Part shown: in pieces, positions 26,286 to 35,824 of the stretch | How the letters are laid out: each line of letters opens with the position of its first letter | Numbering within the stretch: the first letter of the stretch is position 1 | DNA from: CAZOEL01 sp964578835 | GTDB taxonomy: Bacteria > Desulfobacterota > Syntrophobacteria > Syntrophobacterales > Syntrophobacteraceae | Direction: 5' to 3' | Length of the DNA stretch: 64,000 nt | NCBI GenBank assembly: GCA_964578835.1 | Contig: CAZOEL010000013.1 | Coordinates: 1 to 64,000 of the forward strand | The notes under the pieces: generated by a model | Databases searched by the model: none | Seen by the model: the letters and a program-made list of their open reading frames with translations, nothing else | Told to the model about the DNA's origin: nothing | Position numbers and translations under genes: made by a program

Positions 26286-27404
26286 TTATTTATATGCAGC
26301 CAACCATTCAGCAGGATCAACCGGTCTTCCATGATGCCGGATTTCGAAATAGAGCTTAGCCTCTCCGTTTGAACCCGTGTTTCCTACCGTTGCAATTACG
26401 TCGCTTCCCTTCACCACATCGCCGGTTTTCCTCAGAAGTCGTTCTGCATGCGCGATGAGAGTCTTATAATGGTTACCGTGATCGATAATCATAACATTGC
26501 CATAGTCCGCAAGCCAGTCTGCAAAGATAACGACGCCTTCATGAACCGCCTGAATGGACTGCCCCGCGGGAGCTTTTATAATAACTCCTCCATTGTAGAG
26601 AATCGAGCGGGAAGAGACATCATTTATTGAAGCATAGGTTTCGGTTATTTCTCCTTGCGTCGGAAAAGGAAGGGCGCCTTTTCTTTTGGAAAAAGGCGTC
26701 CAATCGAAATCGAAGATCGGTCTTCGATTCTTTGCCCTTCTTTCGAGGATAAGAAGGCTTCTTTCCAGCTCGAAATAACTTTTCGCGTATAGATCCTTTT
26801 GGCGGATTCCCACGGCTCTCGAAGCGCCTTTGCCCTCATCAAGGACCAAAAGCTCCTGTTCGCATGTCTGCAGATTATCCTTTAAAGCGCGTATTTTCTC
26901 CTCTTTCTTTATCGTCTCGGATTCCACATTCGAAATGATCTTGCTGCAATTCAGCAGATCAAGCAGGATTTCATGGTCGTTGGCCATCAATTTTTCAGCC
27001 AGAAATAAGCCATTCAATGCTTCATCCCGATTATTCGCCAGAAACAATGGAGTTGCATATCCGATTTGCTTAAACTTGTAAAGCGCGACTAATCGAACCA
27101 GAGCCTTTCTCCGAAGGTTCCGACATTCGCCCCTGACATCCTCCAGCCGCCGCCTCAATCGCACGAGCTCATCTTCAAGCTGTCTCAACTCCTCGAAGCG
27201 CTTTTCCTCTTCGGCCTTCCAATCGTCCCGCCTTTGGCCATCGCAGCCAGGGACTGTGGGTGGCAGCTCCATTTCACCGTCCAAACCGGCCTCTGCAGAC
27301 CCTGACGCAAACCAAAGAGGCCCAACGGGCTCAGAGGCGTGGATCGTAAGAATCAAAATCCCGATAAGGAAGAAAATCCTGGCGCGCATCGCCTGGCCGT
27401 CCAT
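26286..27404 (-). CDS. envC: Murein hydrolase activator EnvC (M23-like)
   Basis: A 372-residue exported protein: signal peptide (possibly from the ATG at 27389), two long coiled coils (about 60-220), then a LytM/M23 domain (about 260-370) ending YFEIRHHGRPVDPAEWL. In the M23 part the usual zinc ligands are not clearly complete (the first H-x(3)-D site is replaced by YNGGVIIKAP), which is typical of EnvC, an activator of amidases rather than a peptidase. It follows ftsE-ftsX, whose products recruit EnvC. Confidence 0.88.
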   Translation of the reverse strand: MDGQAMRARIFFLIGILILTIHASEPVGPLWFASGSAEAGLDGEMELPPTVPGCDGQRRDDWKAEEEKRFEELRQLEDELVRLRRRLEDVRGECRNLRRKALVRLVALYKFKQIGYATPLFLANNRDEALNGLFLAEKLMANDHEILLDLLNCSKIISNVESETIKKEEKIRALKDNLQTCEQELLVLDEGKGASRAVGIRQKDLYAKSYFELERSLLILERRAKNRRPIFDFDWTPFSKRKGALPFPTQGEITETYASINDVSSRSILYNGGVIIKAPAGQSIQAVHEGVVIFADWLADYGNVMIIDHGNHYKTLIAHAERLLRKTGDVVKGSDVIATVGNTGSNGEAKLYFEIRHHGRPVDPAEWLAAYK

Positions 27405-27569
27405 TCAATGAGTAGCCATAGGCTCAAGAAGCCTTCCTCTCACACTCACGAGGATTACAAGGCAAAGACAAAGACCTGTTCTCTACATACTATCGCTTAA
27501 AGACAAACCGCTCATTGGGTAGCAAGAAAAGCCGCAGGATAGGGAGCAGAAGCTCAGTCTCGAAGCGCT

Positions 27570-28478
27570 TCACACGTAGCCCACGGGATCATCTCCTTTC
27601 AACGCGCGTCTCAGGGCAAGCCAGGAGCCAAGGAGGCCAAATAAGACTCCGCTGCCCGCCAATCCCGCTCCGACCATTAGAAGCTCCGAGCTTTTCAAGA
27701 AAAACGCCCCCGATAAGGGCAAAGGCAATGCCAGTCGAACCACATGAAGGATATAGACCAGAATGCTCGAGGCGCAGGCCGAGCTGACAACTGCCAGAAA
27801 AGCAGTCAAGAGATAGAAGGGACCCTTGATCGATGCTTGCGTCGCTCCGACCAGGCTGTATATTTCCAGTTCATTTTTTCGACGCCGAAAGATAAGCTCT
27901 GTCAAGCAGAAAGGCGTTACGGTCAGAAACAGGCACAGGAGGACGCCTACCAAACGCGCCGCCGACCCCAGAGAGCCCAAGATCGGCGTCAGCTTGTCCA
28001 CCAAGCCGCTCCCATGGACAACTTCATCCACTTGTTGAATCTTCCGCATCTTTTCAGCCAAGAGATTTATATCTTTGGCATTGCTGAATTTGGCCTTGAA
28101 CTGGATTTCAAGGGAAGACGGCATCAGCGTCTCATCCGTCCCGCCCAGAATCCCCTTCCATTCTCCGAGCTGCGACTCGATCCGTCTTCTTGCCTCCTCT
28201 TTCGAGACAATTGCAACATTCTCTATCTCGGGCCATTTTCCTAATAGCCGAGCCAGGTTGTCCCGCTCTTCAGGCGTTGTCCCAGAGCGTAAGTACAAAA
28301 CAGCCTTCAATTCGGAGGCGTAAGGAGGTATGACCCGCTCTCGGTACAGGAAGATGGAAAACAGAAGCCCCAAAACGAGCAGTTCCACGGTTAACGCAGC
28401 AAGACAGGCGGCGAAAACGATCTTGTTCCGACAAAGGTCGTAGGCTATCCATCTGACCGGCAACAGCCAATCCGTCAT
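27570..28478 (-). CDS. ftsX: Cell division protein FtsX
   Basis: A 302-residue membrane protein with four transmembrane helices and a large extracellular loop after the first, the FtsX topology. It overlaps ftsE by four bases. With FtsE it forms the ABC-type complex that controls peptidoglycan hydrolysis through EnvC, encoded next. Confidence 0.9.
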   Translation of the reverse strand: MTDWLLPVRWIAYDLCRNKIVFAACLAALTVELLVLGLLFSIFLYRERVIPPYASELKAVLYLRSGTTPEERDNLARLLGKWPEIENVAIVSKEEARRRIESQLGEWKGILGGTDETLMPSSLEIQFKAKFSNAKDINLLAEKMRKIQQVDEVVHGSGLVDKLTPILGSLGSAARLVGVLLCLFLTVTPFCLTELIFRRRKNELEIYSLVGATQASIKGPFYLLTAFLAVVSSACASSILVYILHVVRLALPLPLSGAFFLKSSELLMVGAGLAGSGVLFGLLGSWLALRRALKGDDPVGYV

Positions 28479-29266
28479 GATGATGATCCTCGAAGCGCCA
28501 ATCCCCGTCCATTTAACGCAGAAGACTCGCTTGCGGAAAGGCTCTTATCAATGATTTCTCCTCGTTGAATGGTGACCGTGCGACCCGCGGGCAAACCCCG
28601 AGCCTTGGTATCAGGAGTCGAAGCGACGACCAGGACCGTTGATCCTTTTGCATGCGCTTCCGAGATGGAAGCCAGAATGGTCGCTGAAGCACGGCTCTCC
28701 AAATTGGCCGTCGGCTCATCTACGAGTAGAATGACCGGATCGTGAGCCACAGCCCGAGCGACAGCAACAAGCCTTCGCTCGGTTTCGGACAACTTCGAAC
28801 AGTGCTGCGCCATCAAGCGCTCCAGCCCCATAGAGCCAAGCAGGCCATACACCTTCTTGCGGATGAACGCTCCACTTTTTCCCGATACATAGAGAGGCAG
28901 AGCGACATTTTCAAACACCGTCCGCTCCGTCATCAATTGGGGCGTTTGAAAAACAACTCCGATGCGGCGTCTGAAATATGGCGTCTCAGACGGCTTCAAC
29001 TGCTGCAAATTCCTGCCATTGATCAGAATATGCCCCTCCTCGAGAGCTTCCAGCCCGAAGAGAAGTCTTATCAGAGTGCTCTTGCCGCTGCCGTCGGCTC
29101 CGGTCAAGAGGACACATTCACCTTCTCGAATGCAAAAGTTGGCGCCGCTGAAGATCTCATCGCCAAGCGCCGAGCGCTTTTTCATCTGAAAGCATTCAAT
29201 CAGCGGCCTTATGCTTCTTGTCTCAGGAGACAAGCTCTTATGCTCCAATTTGTCAGGACTCATCAC
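28475..29266 (-). CDS. ftsE: Cell division ATPase FtsE, divergent motifs
   Basis: A 263-residue ABC ATPase with Walker A GADGSGKST and Walker B ILLVDEPT. The signature motif is LSETERR instead of LSGGE, and at the switch (H-loop) position the sequence reads VVASTPD, lacking the expected histidine of ATHD. It carries a 15-20 residue N-terminal extension. Its tight coupling to ftsX makes the assignment firm, but the changed catalytic motifs suggest weak or altered ATP turnover. Confidence 0.85.
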   Translation of the reverse strand: MMSPDKLEHKSLSPETRSIRPLIECFQMKKRSALGDEIFSGANFCIREGECVLLTGADGSGKSTLIRLLFGLEALEEGHILINGRNLQQLKPSETPYFRRRIGVVFQTPQLMTERTVFENVALPLYVSGKSGAFIRKKVYGLLGSMGLERLMAQHCSKLSETERRLVAVARAVAHDPVILLVDEPTANLESRASATILASISEAHAKGSTVLVVASTPDTKARGLPAGRTVTIQRGEIIDKSLSASESSALNGRGLALRGSSS

Positions 29267-29293
29267 TTCCTGCCTGCATCGACCGGCTTGCGC

Positions 29294-30253
29294 CTATCGG
29301 TCTATTGAGCGCCCATCTTCCACAAGCCGCCCCTCTCCCAGAGCGGGGAGCCTCGAGCGCATCTCAAAACGAATGAAGTCTCTAAAACATTGTCGGAGAT
29401 TGCTATATATTCCTTTACGACTGTTAATCAAATAAATGCCATGGCATATTTGAAAAACCTCCCCCGAGAGCCGCACAACCGGCCAATTCTCTTGCTTCTC
29501 CCCAAGTTGCGCGAGAGCTTCGGAAAAGAGCGGAACGATCTTATCGCGCATTCTGAGCTCTGTATCCACCACAAAAACAGCCATATGCGGCTGAAGGTCC
29601 ATAAGGCGGCTCAGAAAGGCCATGACCGCCGAGAGCGCCACTCCGCGAGGAGGGGACGACTTGACTTCAATGCAGATCAGGCGGCCGGCAAGGATTGCGA
29701 TGATGTCGTAATCGCCTCCAAAGCGAGTATTGTCGAGACGCACATTGAAGAGAGCAGGCGCCATGAATTCCCGTTCCAGGACCTTGCTCACATACCATTC
29801 AAGGGTTGGACCAAAGCTTATGATCTTGTCCCGAATGAGTCTGAAGCTGTAGCTTTCGCCAATTTCCACAACACGCATCTGCGCGAGCATCTTCAGATAG
29901 GCCCGGACGGTTCGAGAGGAGCAGTACCTGCCCAAAACCGAAGGATCCTTACCCCGGGGCGACTGGATAAGCTCCCGAAGAAAGAGGCGGAAAGAATAGC
30001 GGCGCATGTGCTCGTAGAATTTTTCTTCATGAGCGGAAGAAGAGTCGGGAGGCAATAAAACGCTGGAACGTTCGCCCTGAGATAGAATGGGAAGTCCTCT
30101 CTGCCTGAGTAGAGCTTCAACAGGATGCTTTTGCCGACTCAAATCGAGGAGCAATCGCTCGACTTCCCCCTGAAGCTCGCGCACAGTCATTTCCAGCGCT
30201 TCGACCTTTTTTTCGAGCTGTAGCAACCGGTCCAATCGGCTTTTCCCGAGCAC
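29294..30253 (-). CDS. Coiled-coil protein with PD-(D/E)XK nuclease-like motif
   Basis: A 319-residue protein beginning at a GTG six bases after the stop of the upstream gene. Residues 8-40 form a coiled coil, the middle (80-135) looks like a helical winged-helix segment, and about 175-215 reads RFGGDYDIIAI then LICIEVKSSPP, the D...E-x-K signature of PD-(D/E)XK nuclease folds. No named family is certain. It sits between a CoA-transferase and ftsE in one transcription direction. Function unknown. Confidence 0.6.
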   Translation of the reverse strand: MLGKSRLDRLLQLEKKVEALEMTVRELQGEVERLLLDLSRQKHPVEALLRQRGLPILSQGERSSVLLPPDSSSAHEEKFYEHMRRYSFRLFLRELIQSPRGKDPSVLGRYCSSRTVRAYLKMLAQMRVVEIGESYSFRLIRDKIISFGPTLEWYVSKVLEREFMAPALFNVRLDNTRFGGDYDIIAILAGRLICIEVKSSPPRGVALSAVMAFLSRLMDLQPHMAVFVVDTELRMRDKIVPLFSEALAQLGEKQENWPVVRLSGEVFQICHGIYLINSRKGIYSNLRQCFRDFIRFEMRSRLPALGEGRLVEDGRSIDR

Positions 30254-30259
30254 AAGGCT

Positions 30260-32194
30260 TTAATCGGTCAAACACACCTGCGCCAGCTGATCGAAGTGGA
30301 GGCGGATCTCGAAAACGCCATCCACAAGAGAGGTTTCCATTACATAGCCAAGCTTCTGGAAGATTCCGAAAATCTTTTCATTTCCCGGAGAAGTATATGC
30401 CACAAGCATCCGAATGCGTTTGCTTTTCGCAATCTCCGCCAGATGATGAATGAGAAAGCTCGCTACTCCTTTGCGGCCATAGCTCGGATGCACTGCGAAA
30501 TCTATTTCCGCGGTCATCGATTCTTCATCCAAGATATACTGCGCCACGGCGATAACCCTCTCCCCTTTTTCCTCTTCGCCCACAAGCCCCAATATGGTGA
30601 CTTCTTTGTGGTAATCGATCTTGACCATACGCTCGACATCGTAGTAGGGAAACACTTTCATCGTGGCCAGAAAGCGAAAATAGGGCTGCTCCTTGGGAAG
30701 AGAGTAGAAAAAGTCTTTCAACGCCCTTTCGTCCGTAGCCTTGACGGGACGGAAAAAAGCCCTGGAGCCGTCTTCTATGATCTGCTCGATTTCCCACTCC
30801 GAGGGATAAACGGCCTTGGGCGCAGCGAATTGCGCCGCATCGAGTTTGATGTAATTGAGCTGTTGAGCCGACCGCATCAACTCTTCCCGAAAATCAGGGT
30901 GCGAAATGCCGATTAGCGCAAGGGCTCTTTCCCGTATGCTCTTCCCATGCAAATAGGCGACGCCGTACTCTGTAACGATATACTGAGCCCCCCCACGCGT
31001 TGTGACCACTCCGCCGCCTTCAGTCAATTCCGGAACAATGCGTGACTTTTTTCCATCCAGAGTGGTCGAGGGCAAAACGATGATGGCTTTGCCGCCCTTC
31101 GAATAATTGGCGCCTCGAAGGAAATCGACTGTTCCTCCCACCCCGCTGTAAATCTCATAGCCAACAGAATCGGCGCAGACCTGACCGGTCAAATCGACTT
31201 CCAAAGCGGAATTGATCGAGACCATCTTTTCGTTTTCAGAGATGACAAGATAGTTGTTCGTGTATTCAGTAGGATAGAAGGCAACCATCGGATTGTTGTT
31301 CACAAAATCATACAGCTCCTGAGTGCCGAGGCAGAAGCTGGTGACGATCTTTCCGGGGTGAAGCGCTTTGCGAGCGTTGGTTATCGCTCCCTTCTTGATG
31401 AGGTGCAGGTAGGCGTCGGTGAGCATGTCGGCATGAACGCCCAGATCCTTTTTGTCTTCGAGCGCATGGAGCACAGCAGAAGAAACGGTTCCCACGCCTA
31501 CGCGAATAGTCGATCCGTCTTCAACCAGCCTGGCCACGTTCTTGCCTATCGCATCGCCTATCGATGAATGGAGCAGGGGCTGCAGGACCTCCAGAAGAGG
31601 CTCTTCAAACTCCACGAACGCGTCGATATCGCGAACATGGACAAATGAGTCGCCAAGGGTTCTGGGCATCCGTGGATTGACCTGCGCTATGACGATCTTT
31701 GCGGTCTCCGCAGCCGCTCGAACGATATCCACGGACACTCCGTAGCTGCAGAAGCCGTGCTTGTCAGGGGGCGCAACCTGGATAAGGGCGACATCGATGG
31801 GCACGGCGCCGCTGCGAAACAGCTCCGGAATGTCGCACAGATTCATCGGGGTATAATCCGCCCTCCCCTCTGCAACAGCCTCCCGACTCGCCGCGGCGAC
31901 GAAGAAAGACTTCAACCTGCACTGATCGAAAAAAGAGGCGTCCGTATACTTGGCTCTACCCACGCTCAGGATGTGGAGAAGCTCGAGATCGGCAAGCTTC
32001 GGAATGATCTCTTCCAATGCCCTCACAAGATGCTGTGGCTCGCCGCACCCGGATCCTATGAATACGCGATTGCCGCGCCTGATGGCCGCCAAAGCTTTTG
32101 GAGCGGTGGTCTTCCTCTCCTCGTAAATATGACGCCAGGGCCGAGGCGAGGCATATTCCGCGACCGGCTCCTTGGCAGACTCATTGATGATCAT
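30260..32194 (-). CDS. Acetyl-CoA hydrolase/CoA-transferase fused to GNAT domain
   Basis: A 644-residue protein. Residues about 20-450 are a class I CoA-transferase/acetyl-CoA hydrolase (4-hydroxybutyrate CoA-transferase type), with the glycine-rich GSGCGEPQHLV opening and the glutamate region VCADSVGYEIYSGVGG. Residues about 480-635 are a GNAT acetyltransferase domain (HPSYGRKGVASFLIHHL, the acetyl-CoA loop). GGGAG lies eight bases before the ATG at 32194. The fused GNAT may acetylate a protein target or sense acetyl-CoA; that is inference. Confidence 0.85.
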   Translation of the reverse strand: MIINESAKEPVAEYASPRPWRHIYEERKTTAPKALAAIRRGNRVFIGSGCGEPQHLVRALEEIIPKLADLELLHILSVGRAKYTDASFFDQCRLKSFFVAAASREAVAEGRADYTPMNLCDIPELFRSGAVPIDVALIQVAPPDKHGFCSYGVSVDIVRAAAETAKIVIAQVNPRMPRTLGDSFVHVRDIDAFVEFEEPLLEVLQPLLHSSIGDAIGKNVARLVEDGSTIRVGVGTVSSAVLHALEDKKDLGVHADMLTDAYLHLIKKGAITNARKALHPGKIVTSFCLGTQELYDFVNNNPMVAFYPTEYTNNYLVISENEKMVSINSALEVDLTGQVCADSVGYEIYSGVGGTVDFLRGANYSKGGKAIIVLPSTTLDGKKSRIVPELTEGGGVVTTRGGAQYIVTEYGVAYLHGKSIRERALALIGISHPDFREELMRSAQQLNYIKLDAAQFAAPKAVYPSEWEIEQIIEDGSRAFFRPVKATDERALKDFFYSLPKEQPYFRFLATMKVFPYYDVERMVKIDYHKEVTILGLVGEEEKGERVIAVAQYILDEESMTAEIDFAVHPSYGRKGVASFLIHHLAEIAKSKRIRMLVAYTSPGNEKIFGIFQKLGYVMETSLVDGVFEIRLHFDQLAQVCLTD

Positions 32195-32270
32195 TGCGGT
32201 TTCTCCCATTGGTCTCGCCCTACAGCGAGTCGCGCATATTACAAGCATATATGGAAAAAAGTCTGGATGC

Positions 32271-33110
32271 TCAACTTTTTTTGGGGCCCTTCAGATCGCT
32301 CCGAGACGCCGGGCCGCGATCAACAGCTTGTCTCCCGTTTATGAAATAGGCCAACAGCGCAGAGGCGACTATCATTGCAAGGCATAAAAGCTGTCCCATG
32401 GTGAAAATCCCCAGGAGAAAACCTATTTGCGGATCCGGCTCCCGGAAAAACTCGAGAAAGAATCGAAATAAGCCGTAAAAAAATAAAAAGAAGACGACCA
32501 TCATGCCATCTTTGAATGTTCTTTGACGTAAAGTCCATAAAACGATAAAAAGGAAAAACCCTTCCATCGCAGCCTCATACAGCTGGGAGGGGTGACGAGG
32601 AAGAGGGCCCGCATCGGGAAAGATCATGGCCCAGGGCGCGTTGCTGGGACGCCCCCAAAGCTCTCCGTTGATAAAATTGCCGATTCTTCCCATGCCCAGC
32701 CCTATGGGACTGGCCACAATCGCCGAGTCCACAACGGCCCAAAACGGGAGCTTTCTTCTTCTGCAGAACAGCCAGCCGGCGAAGGCCGCTCCTAAGAGCC
32801 CCCCGTGGAAGGACATTCCTCCATGCCAGGTGGCGATTATTTCAAGGGGGTTTTTTAGGTAGGTCATGTAGTCGTTGTATTGATAGAAGATGACAAAACC
32901 GAGTCGGGCTCCTATGATAAGTCCGAGAGCAAGATAGAAGATGAGATCCTGAGCCGTATTGCCAACCAGCCCAATTTGGCGAGAGCGTTCTTGCTTCTGT
33001 ATGATGTAATAACCGATCACAAAGCCGACAACGTACATGACTCCATACCAACGTACGCGAATCGGCCCAATAGTGATGAGATCCGGATCAATGCGGGGAT
33101 AAGCAATCAT
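32271..33110 (-). CDS. lgt: Prolipoprotein diacylglyceryl transferase
   Basis: A 279-residue inner-membrane enzyme with seven hydrophobic helices. The Lgt signature GRIGNFINGELWGRP is intact, as is HGGMSFHGG with its essential histidine. It transfers diacylglyceryl from phosphatidylglycerol to the lipobox cysteine of prolipoproteins, for example the DUF1573 lipoprotein encoded upstream in this window. Confidence 0.95.
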   Translation of the reverse strand: MIAYPRIDPDLITIGPIRVRWYGVMYVVGFVIGYYIIQKQERSRQIGLVGNTAQDLIFYLALGLIIGARLGFVIFYQYNDYMTYLKNPLEIIATWHGGMSFHGGLLGAAFAGWLFCRRRKLPFWAVVDSAIVASPIGLGMGRIGNFINGELWGRPSNAPWAMIFPDAGPLPRHPSQLYEAAMEGFFLFIVLWTLRQRTFKDGMMVVFFLFFYGLFRFFLEFFREPDPQIGFLLGIFTMGQLLCLAMIVASALLAYFINGRQAVDRGPASRSDLKGPKKS

Positions 33111-33187
33111 AGCGGCAACACCTTTCCAGGCAGAAAGCTAACATAGCGCGCATGCCCGGTCAATTGCATGAAAGGAGATCCATATCT

Positions 33188-33484
33188 ATGAGCCACCACG
33201 ATCACGATCATCATGACCATCACGGACATCACCATTCACACCACGGACATGAAAAGAGCGAAAGCCATGGAGCGCTCTCCGAAGCCGATAAGTTGACCAA
33301 GATAGTAGAGCACTGGATACGCCATAACGAGGAGCATGCCAAGTCCTACCGAGATTGGGCCGACCGAGCGCGCGACATGGGACGTGAAGAAGTATATATG
33401 ATTTTGGATGAAGTAGCCACGGGAACTCAGGCGCAAAGCAAAAATCTGGAAAAAGCCCTGGCGCTGCTCAAAGGCGTTTCATAG
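33188..33484 (+). CDS. Histidine-rich small protein
   Basis: A 98-residue protein. The first 23 residues hold a run of about 13 histidines alternating with Asp and Gly, a likely nickel, cobalt or zinc buffer. The remainder is helical (VEHWIRHNEEHAKSYRDWA) and of a type found in small proteins of anaerobes. AGGAG lies upstream of the ATG at 33188. It could act as a metal store or metallochaperone; no adjacent transporter or enzyme confirms which metal. Confidence 0.7.
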   Translation: MSHHDHDHHDHHGHHHSHHGHEKSESHGALSEADKLTKIVEHWIRHNEEHAKSYRDWADRARDMGREEVYMILDEVATGTQAQSKNLEKALALLKGVS

Positions 33485-33698
33485 CCGCATTGACAGCCCT
33501 GAAGGCGTGTGACATAGTACGTGGTTTGAATAACTATTCTTTTTCGACGGACGCTTTCTACCAGCCTTCGCTGCAACGAAACAATCAGGACGCCGGCCCG
33601 TTGTTCCCGCAAAGGCTGGAGGAGCTGTAGGCGATGGAGTTGCTTCTTTACGATTCTTTGATCTGAAATCCGCCGCTTTGAGACTGGAGGTTTTAAGA

Positions 33699-35141
33699 TT
33701 GGGAAATAGCGGGTTGCCGTCCTACGCCTGTTGGATACATGGCGAAGCGAAACAAAACGGAAGTCTGTATCCGCTTGTGGATCCGTCAACAGGAGAGGTG
33801 TTTGCGCAGGCGACGGCCGCAGATCAATCCATGGCGCATTCAGCGCTTGAGAGCGCAAGAGACTGCTTTTTGACCTGGCGCAATACGCCCGCATCTCAAA
33901 GAGCCGCTGTTTTGCGCGCCTTTGCGGAGCGTCTTCGCGCCGAGAAGGAGATGTTAGCCGAAACAATCTGCAAGGAAGTTGGAAAGCCCATCCGTTCGGC
34001 TCGAGACGAGGTGAGCAGCGCAGCCGGCCTTATCGACTATTTTGCAGATGAAAGTCTTCGTCTCACGGGCGAGATCCCGTTGCTGGGTCATCAGCGGGAG
34101 AAGGTGCTCATTGTGCGGGAGCCTGCAGGCGTCGTCGCGGCCATCACTCCTTTCAATTATCCCTTGAGCACTCTTGCCGGCAAGATGGCGCCCGCGCTGG
34201 CCGTGGGGTGCGCGGTAGTCGCCAAACCGGATGAGCATACGCCTCTGGGCGCGTTGAAGATGGCGCAATTGGCGTCCGAAGCGGGGTTGCCCGCGGGGGC
34301 CTTCAACGTGCTTACAGGATCGGGACCTGAAGTGGGACGTCTCCTCGTTGAGCATCCCATCCCTCGCATCGTGAGCTTTACCGGGAGCACAGAAGTAGGC
34401 AAAGAGATTCAGGCGATTTGTTCAAAGTTCGTCAGAAAGTCCATCCTGGAGCTGGGAGGCCAGTGCCCGTGCATCATCTGCGCCGACGCGCCATGGCGCG
34501 ATCTTCTGCCCCAGATAGTATCCCAATGCATGAAGAACAGCGGCCAATATTGTTACCGAATAAGCAGAATATATGTGGCGAGAGCTGTATACGAGCCGTT
34601 CCTGAAGGAGCTCGCTGGAAATGTAGCCGCACTCAGAGTCGGACCGGCTGCAGATCCGGAAATGGACCTTGGCCCTCTCAACAATGCCGACATTCTCGCC
34701 AGCGTCAGGAGTAAAGTCGACGAAGCCATCCGAAAGGGAGCGCATGCGGAATGCGGTGGGCTGCATGCAGATCTTCCGAGGAGAGGCTTCTATTTTGCGC
34801 CCACGGTTCTAACCGGCGTCACGGCGGAGATGTCCATCATGCAGGAGGAGGTATTCGGTCCGGTCGTAACGGTCTCACCCTTTGACTCAGTCGATGATGC
34901 GATAGAAGAGGCCAACGCTTCGCGCTACGGGCTCGCCGCATATCTTTTCAGCAAGGATCTCGGATTGGCCATGGATCTGGTCGGACGATTGGAGGTCGGC
35001 AGCGTCTGGATAAACCGAATTCACCAGGCTTATCCCGAGGCGCCGTTTGGGGGGATGAAAGAGAGCGGCCTGGGCCGCGAAAAATCCCATTTCGGCCTTG
35101 AGGAATATACAGAGTTGAAAACCATATACCTCTCTTTTTGA
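33699..35141 (+). CDS. Aldehyde dehydrogenase family protein
   Basis: A 480-residue NAD(P)-dependent aldehyde dehydrogenase. Visible motifs are ITPFNYPLS (catalytic Asn), FTGSTEVGK (cofactor loop), LELGGQCPC (general-base Glu) and the catalytic Cys in NSGQYCYRISR. The preferred start is the TTG at 33699, with GGAGG eight bases upstream. Closest in style to lactaldehyde/succinate-semialdehyde or non-phosphorylating glyceraldehyde-3-phosphate dehydrogenases; the substrate is not readable. It lies just upstream of the mobB-mobA-moeA genes. Confidence 0.88.
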   Translation: MGNSGLPSYACWIHGEAKQNGSLYPLVDPSTGEVFAQATAADQSMAHSALESARDCFLTWRNTPASQRAAVLRAFAERLRAEKEMLAETICKEVGKPIRSARDEVSSAAGLIDYFADESLRLTGEIPLLGHQREKVLIVREPAGVVAAITPFNYPLSTLAGKMAPALAVGCAVVAKPDEHTPLGALKMAQLASEAGLPAGAFNVLTGSGPEVGRLLVEHPIPRIVSFTGSTEVGKEIQAICSKFVRKSILELGGQCPCIICADAPWRDLLPQIVSQCMKNSGQYCYRISRIYVARAVYEPFLKELAGNVAALRVGPAADPEMDLGPLNNADILASVRSKVDEAIRKGAHAECGGLHADLPRRGFYFAPTVLTGVTAEMSIMQEEVFGPVVTVSPFDSVDDAIEEANASRYGLAAYLFSKDLGLAMDLVGRLEVGSVWINRIHQAYPEAPFGGMKESGLGREKSHFGLEEYTELKTIYLSF

Positions 35142-35167
35142 GAGCACTAGAGTAGAGGAAAAAACCC

Positions 35168-35824
35168 ATGTTGCCTATTATCAGCTTTGTCGGGGCGTCG
35201 GGCTCTGGAAAAACCACATTCCTGGAGAAGTTGATTCCTGAGCTTGCACGACGGGGATATCGCGTGGGGACGCTCAAGCATGATGCGCACGGATTCGAGA
35301 TGGATAAGGAGGGCAAAGACACATGGAAGCACAAGAAAGCGGGGGCCCACACCATCGCCATCTCTTCGCCTCTTCAGGTTGCAACCATCAGGAGCACGGA
35401 ATCCGAGATGGACGTCGAAGAGCTTGCCGGACGCTATTTCTGGCTCGAAGATATTCTTATTACCGAAGGATTCAAGAGAGCTCATTTTCCCAAAATAGAA
35501 ATCTTCCGATCCGCGGTCGAGCCTGCGCCTATATGTGGTAAAAATGATAATTTGATCGGAATCGTGACCGACGACATTATCGAGACGGACGTACAGATTT
35601 TTAGCTTCGACAATGTTGCCGGGGTGGCCGATTTCATCGAGAAAAGGTATCTTAAGGATCGCAAGAAATTCAACGCCACGGTGCATCTGGACGGGAAGAG
35701 GCTTCCCATGAAAGATTTCGTCAGGGATTTTCTTGTTGGAGGCATTTACGGCATGCTTTCCACATTGAGAGGATGGGAGTCCCCCAAGAAAATAGACATT
35801 CAAATTCGACTGGAGGATAAGTGA
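35168..35824 (+). CDS. mobB: Molybdopterin-guanine dinucleotide biosynthesis MobB
   Basis: A 218-residue GTP-binding protein with P-loop GASGSGKTT, the MobB signature VGTLKHDAHGF and the WKHKKAGA segment. It assists MobA in making the bis-MGD cofactor used by enzymes like the molybdoenzyme at 2110-4722. A tail of about 50 residues beyond the usual MobB length is present. The last codons overlap the mobA start (GTGA). Confidence 0.92.
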   Translation: MLPIISFVGASGSGKTTFLEKLIPELARRGYRVGTLKHDAHGFEMDKEGKDTWKHKKAGAHTIAISSPLQVATIRSTESEMDVEELAGRYFWLEDILITEGFKRAHFPKIEIFRSAVEPAPICGKNDNLIGIVTDDIIETDVQIFSFDNVAGVADFIEKRYLKDRKKFNATVHLDGKRLPMKDFVRDFLVGGIYGMLSTLRGWESPKKIDIQIRLEDK

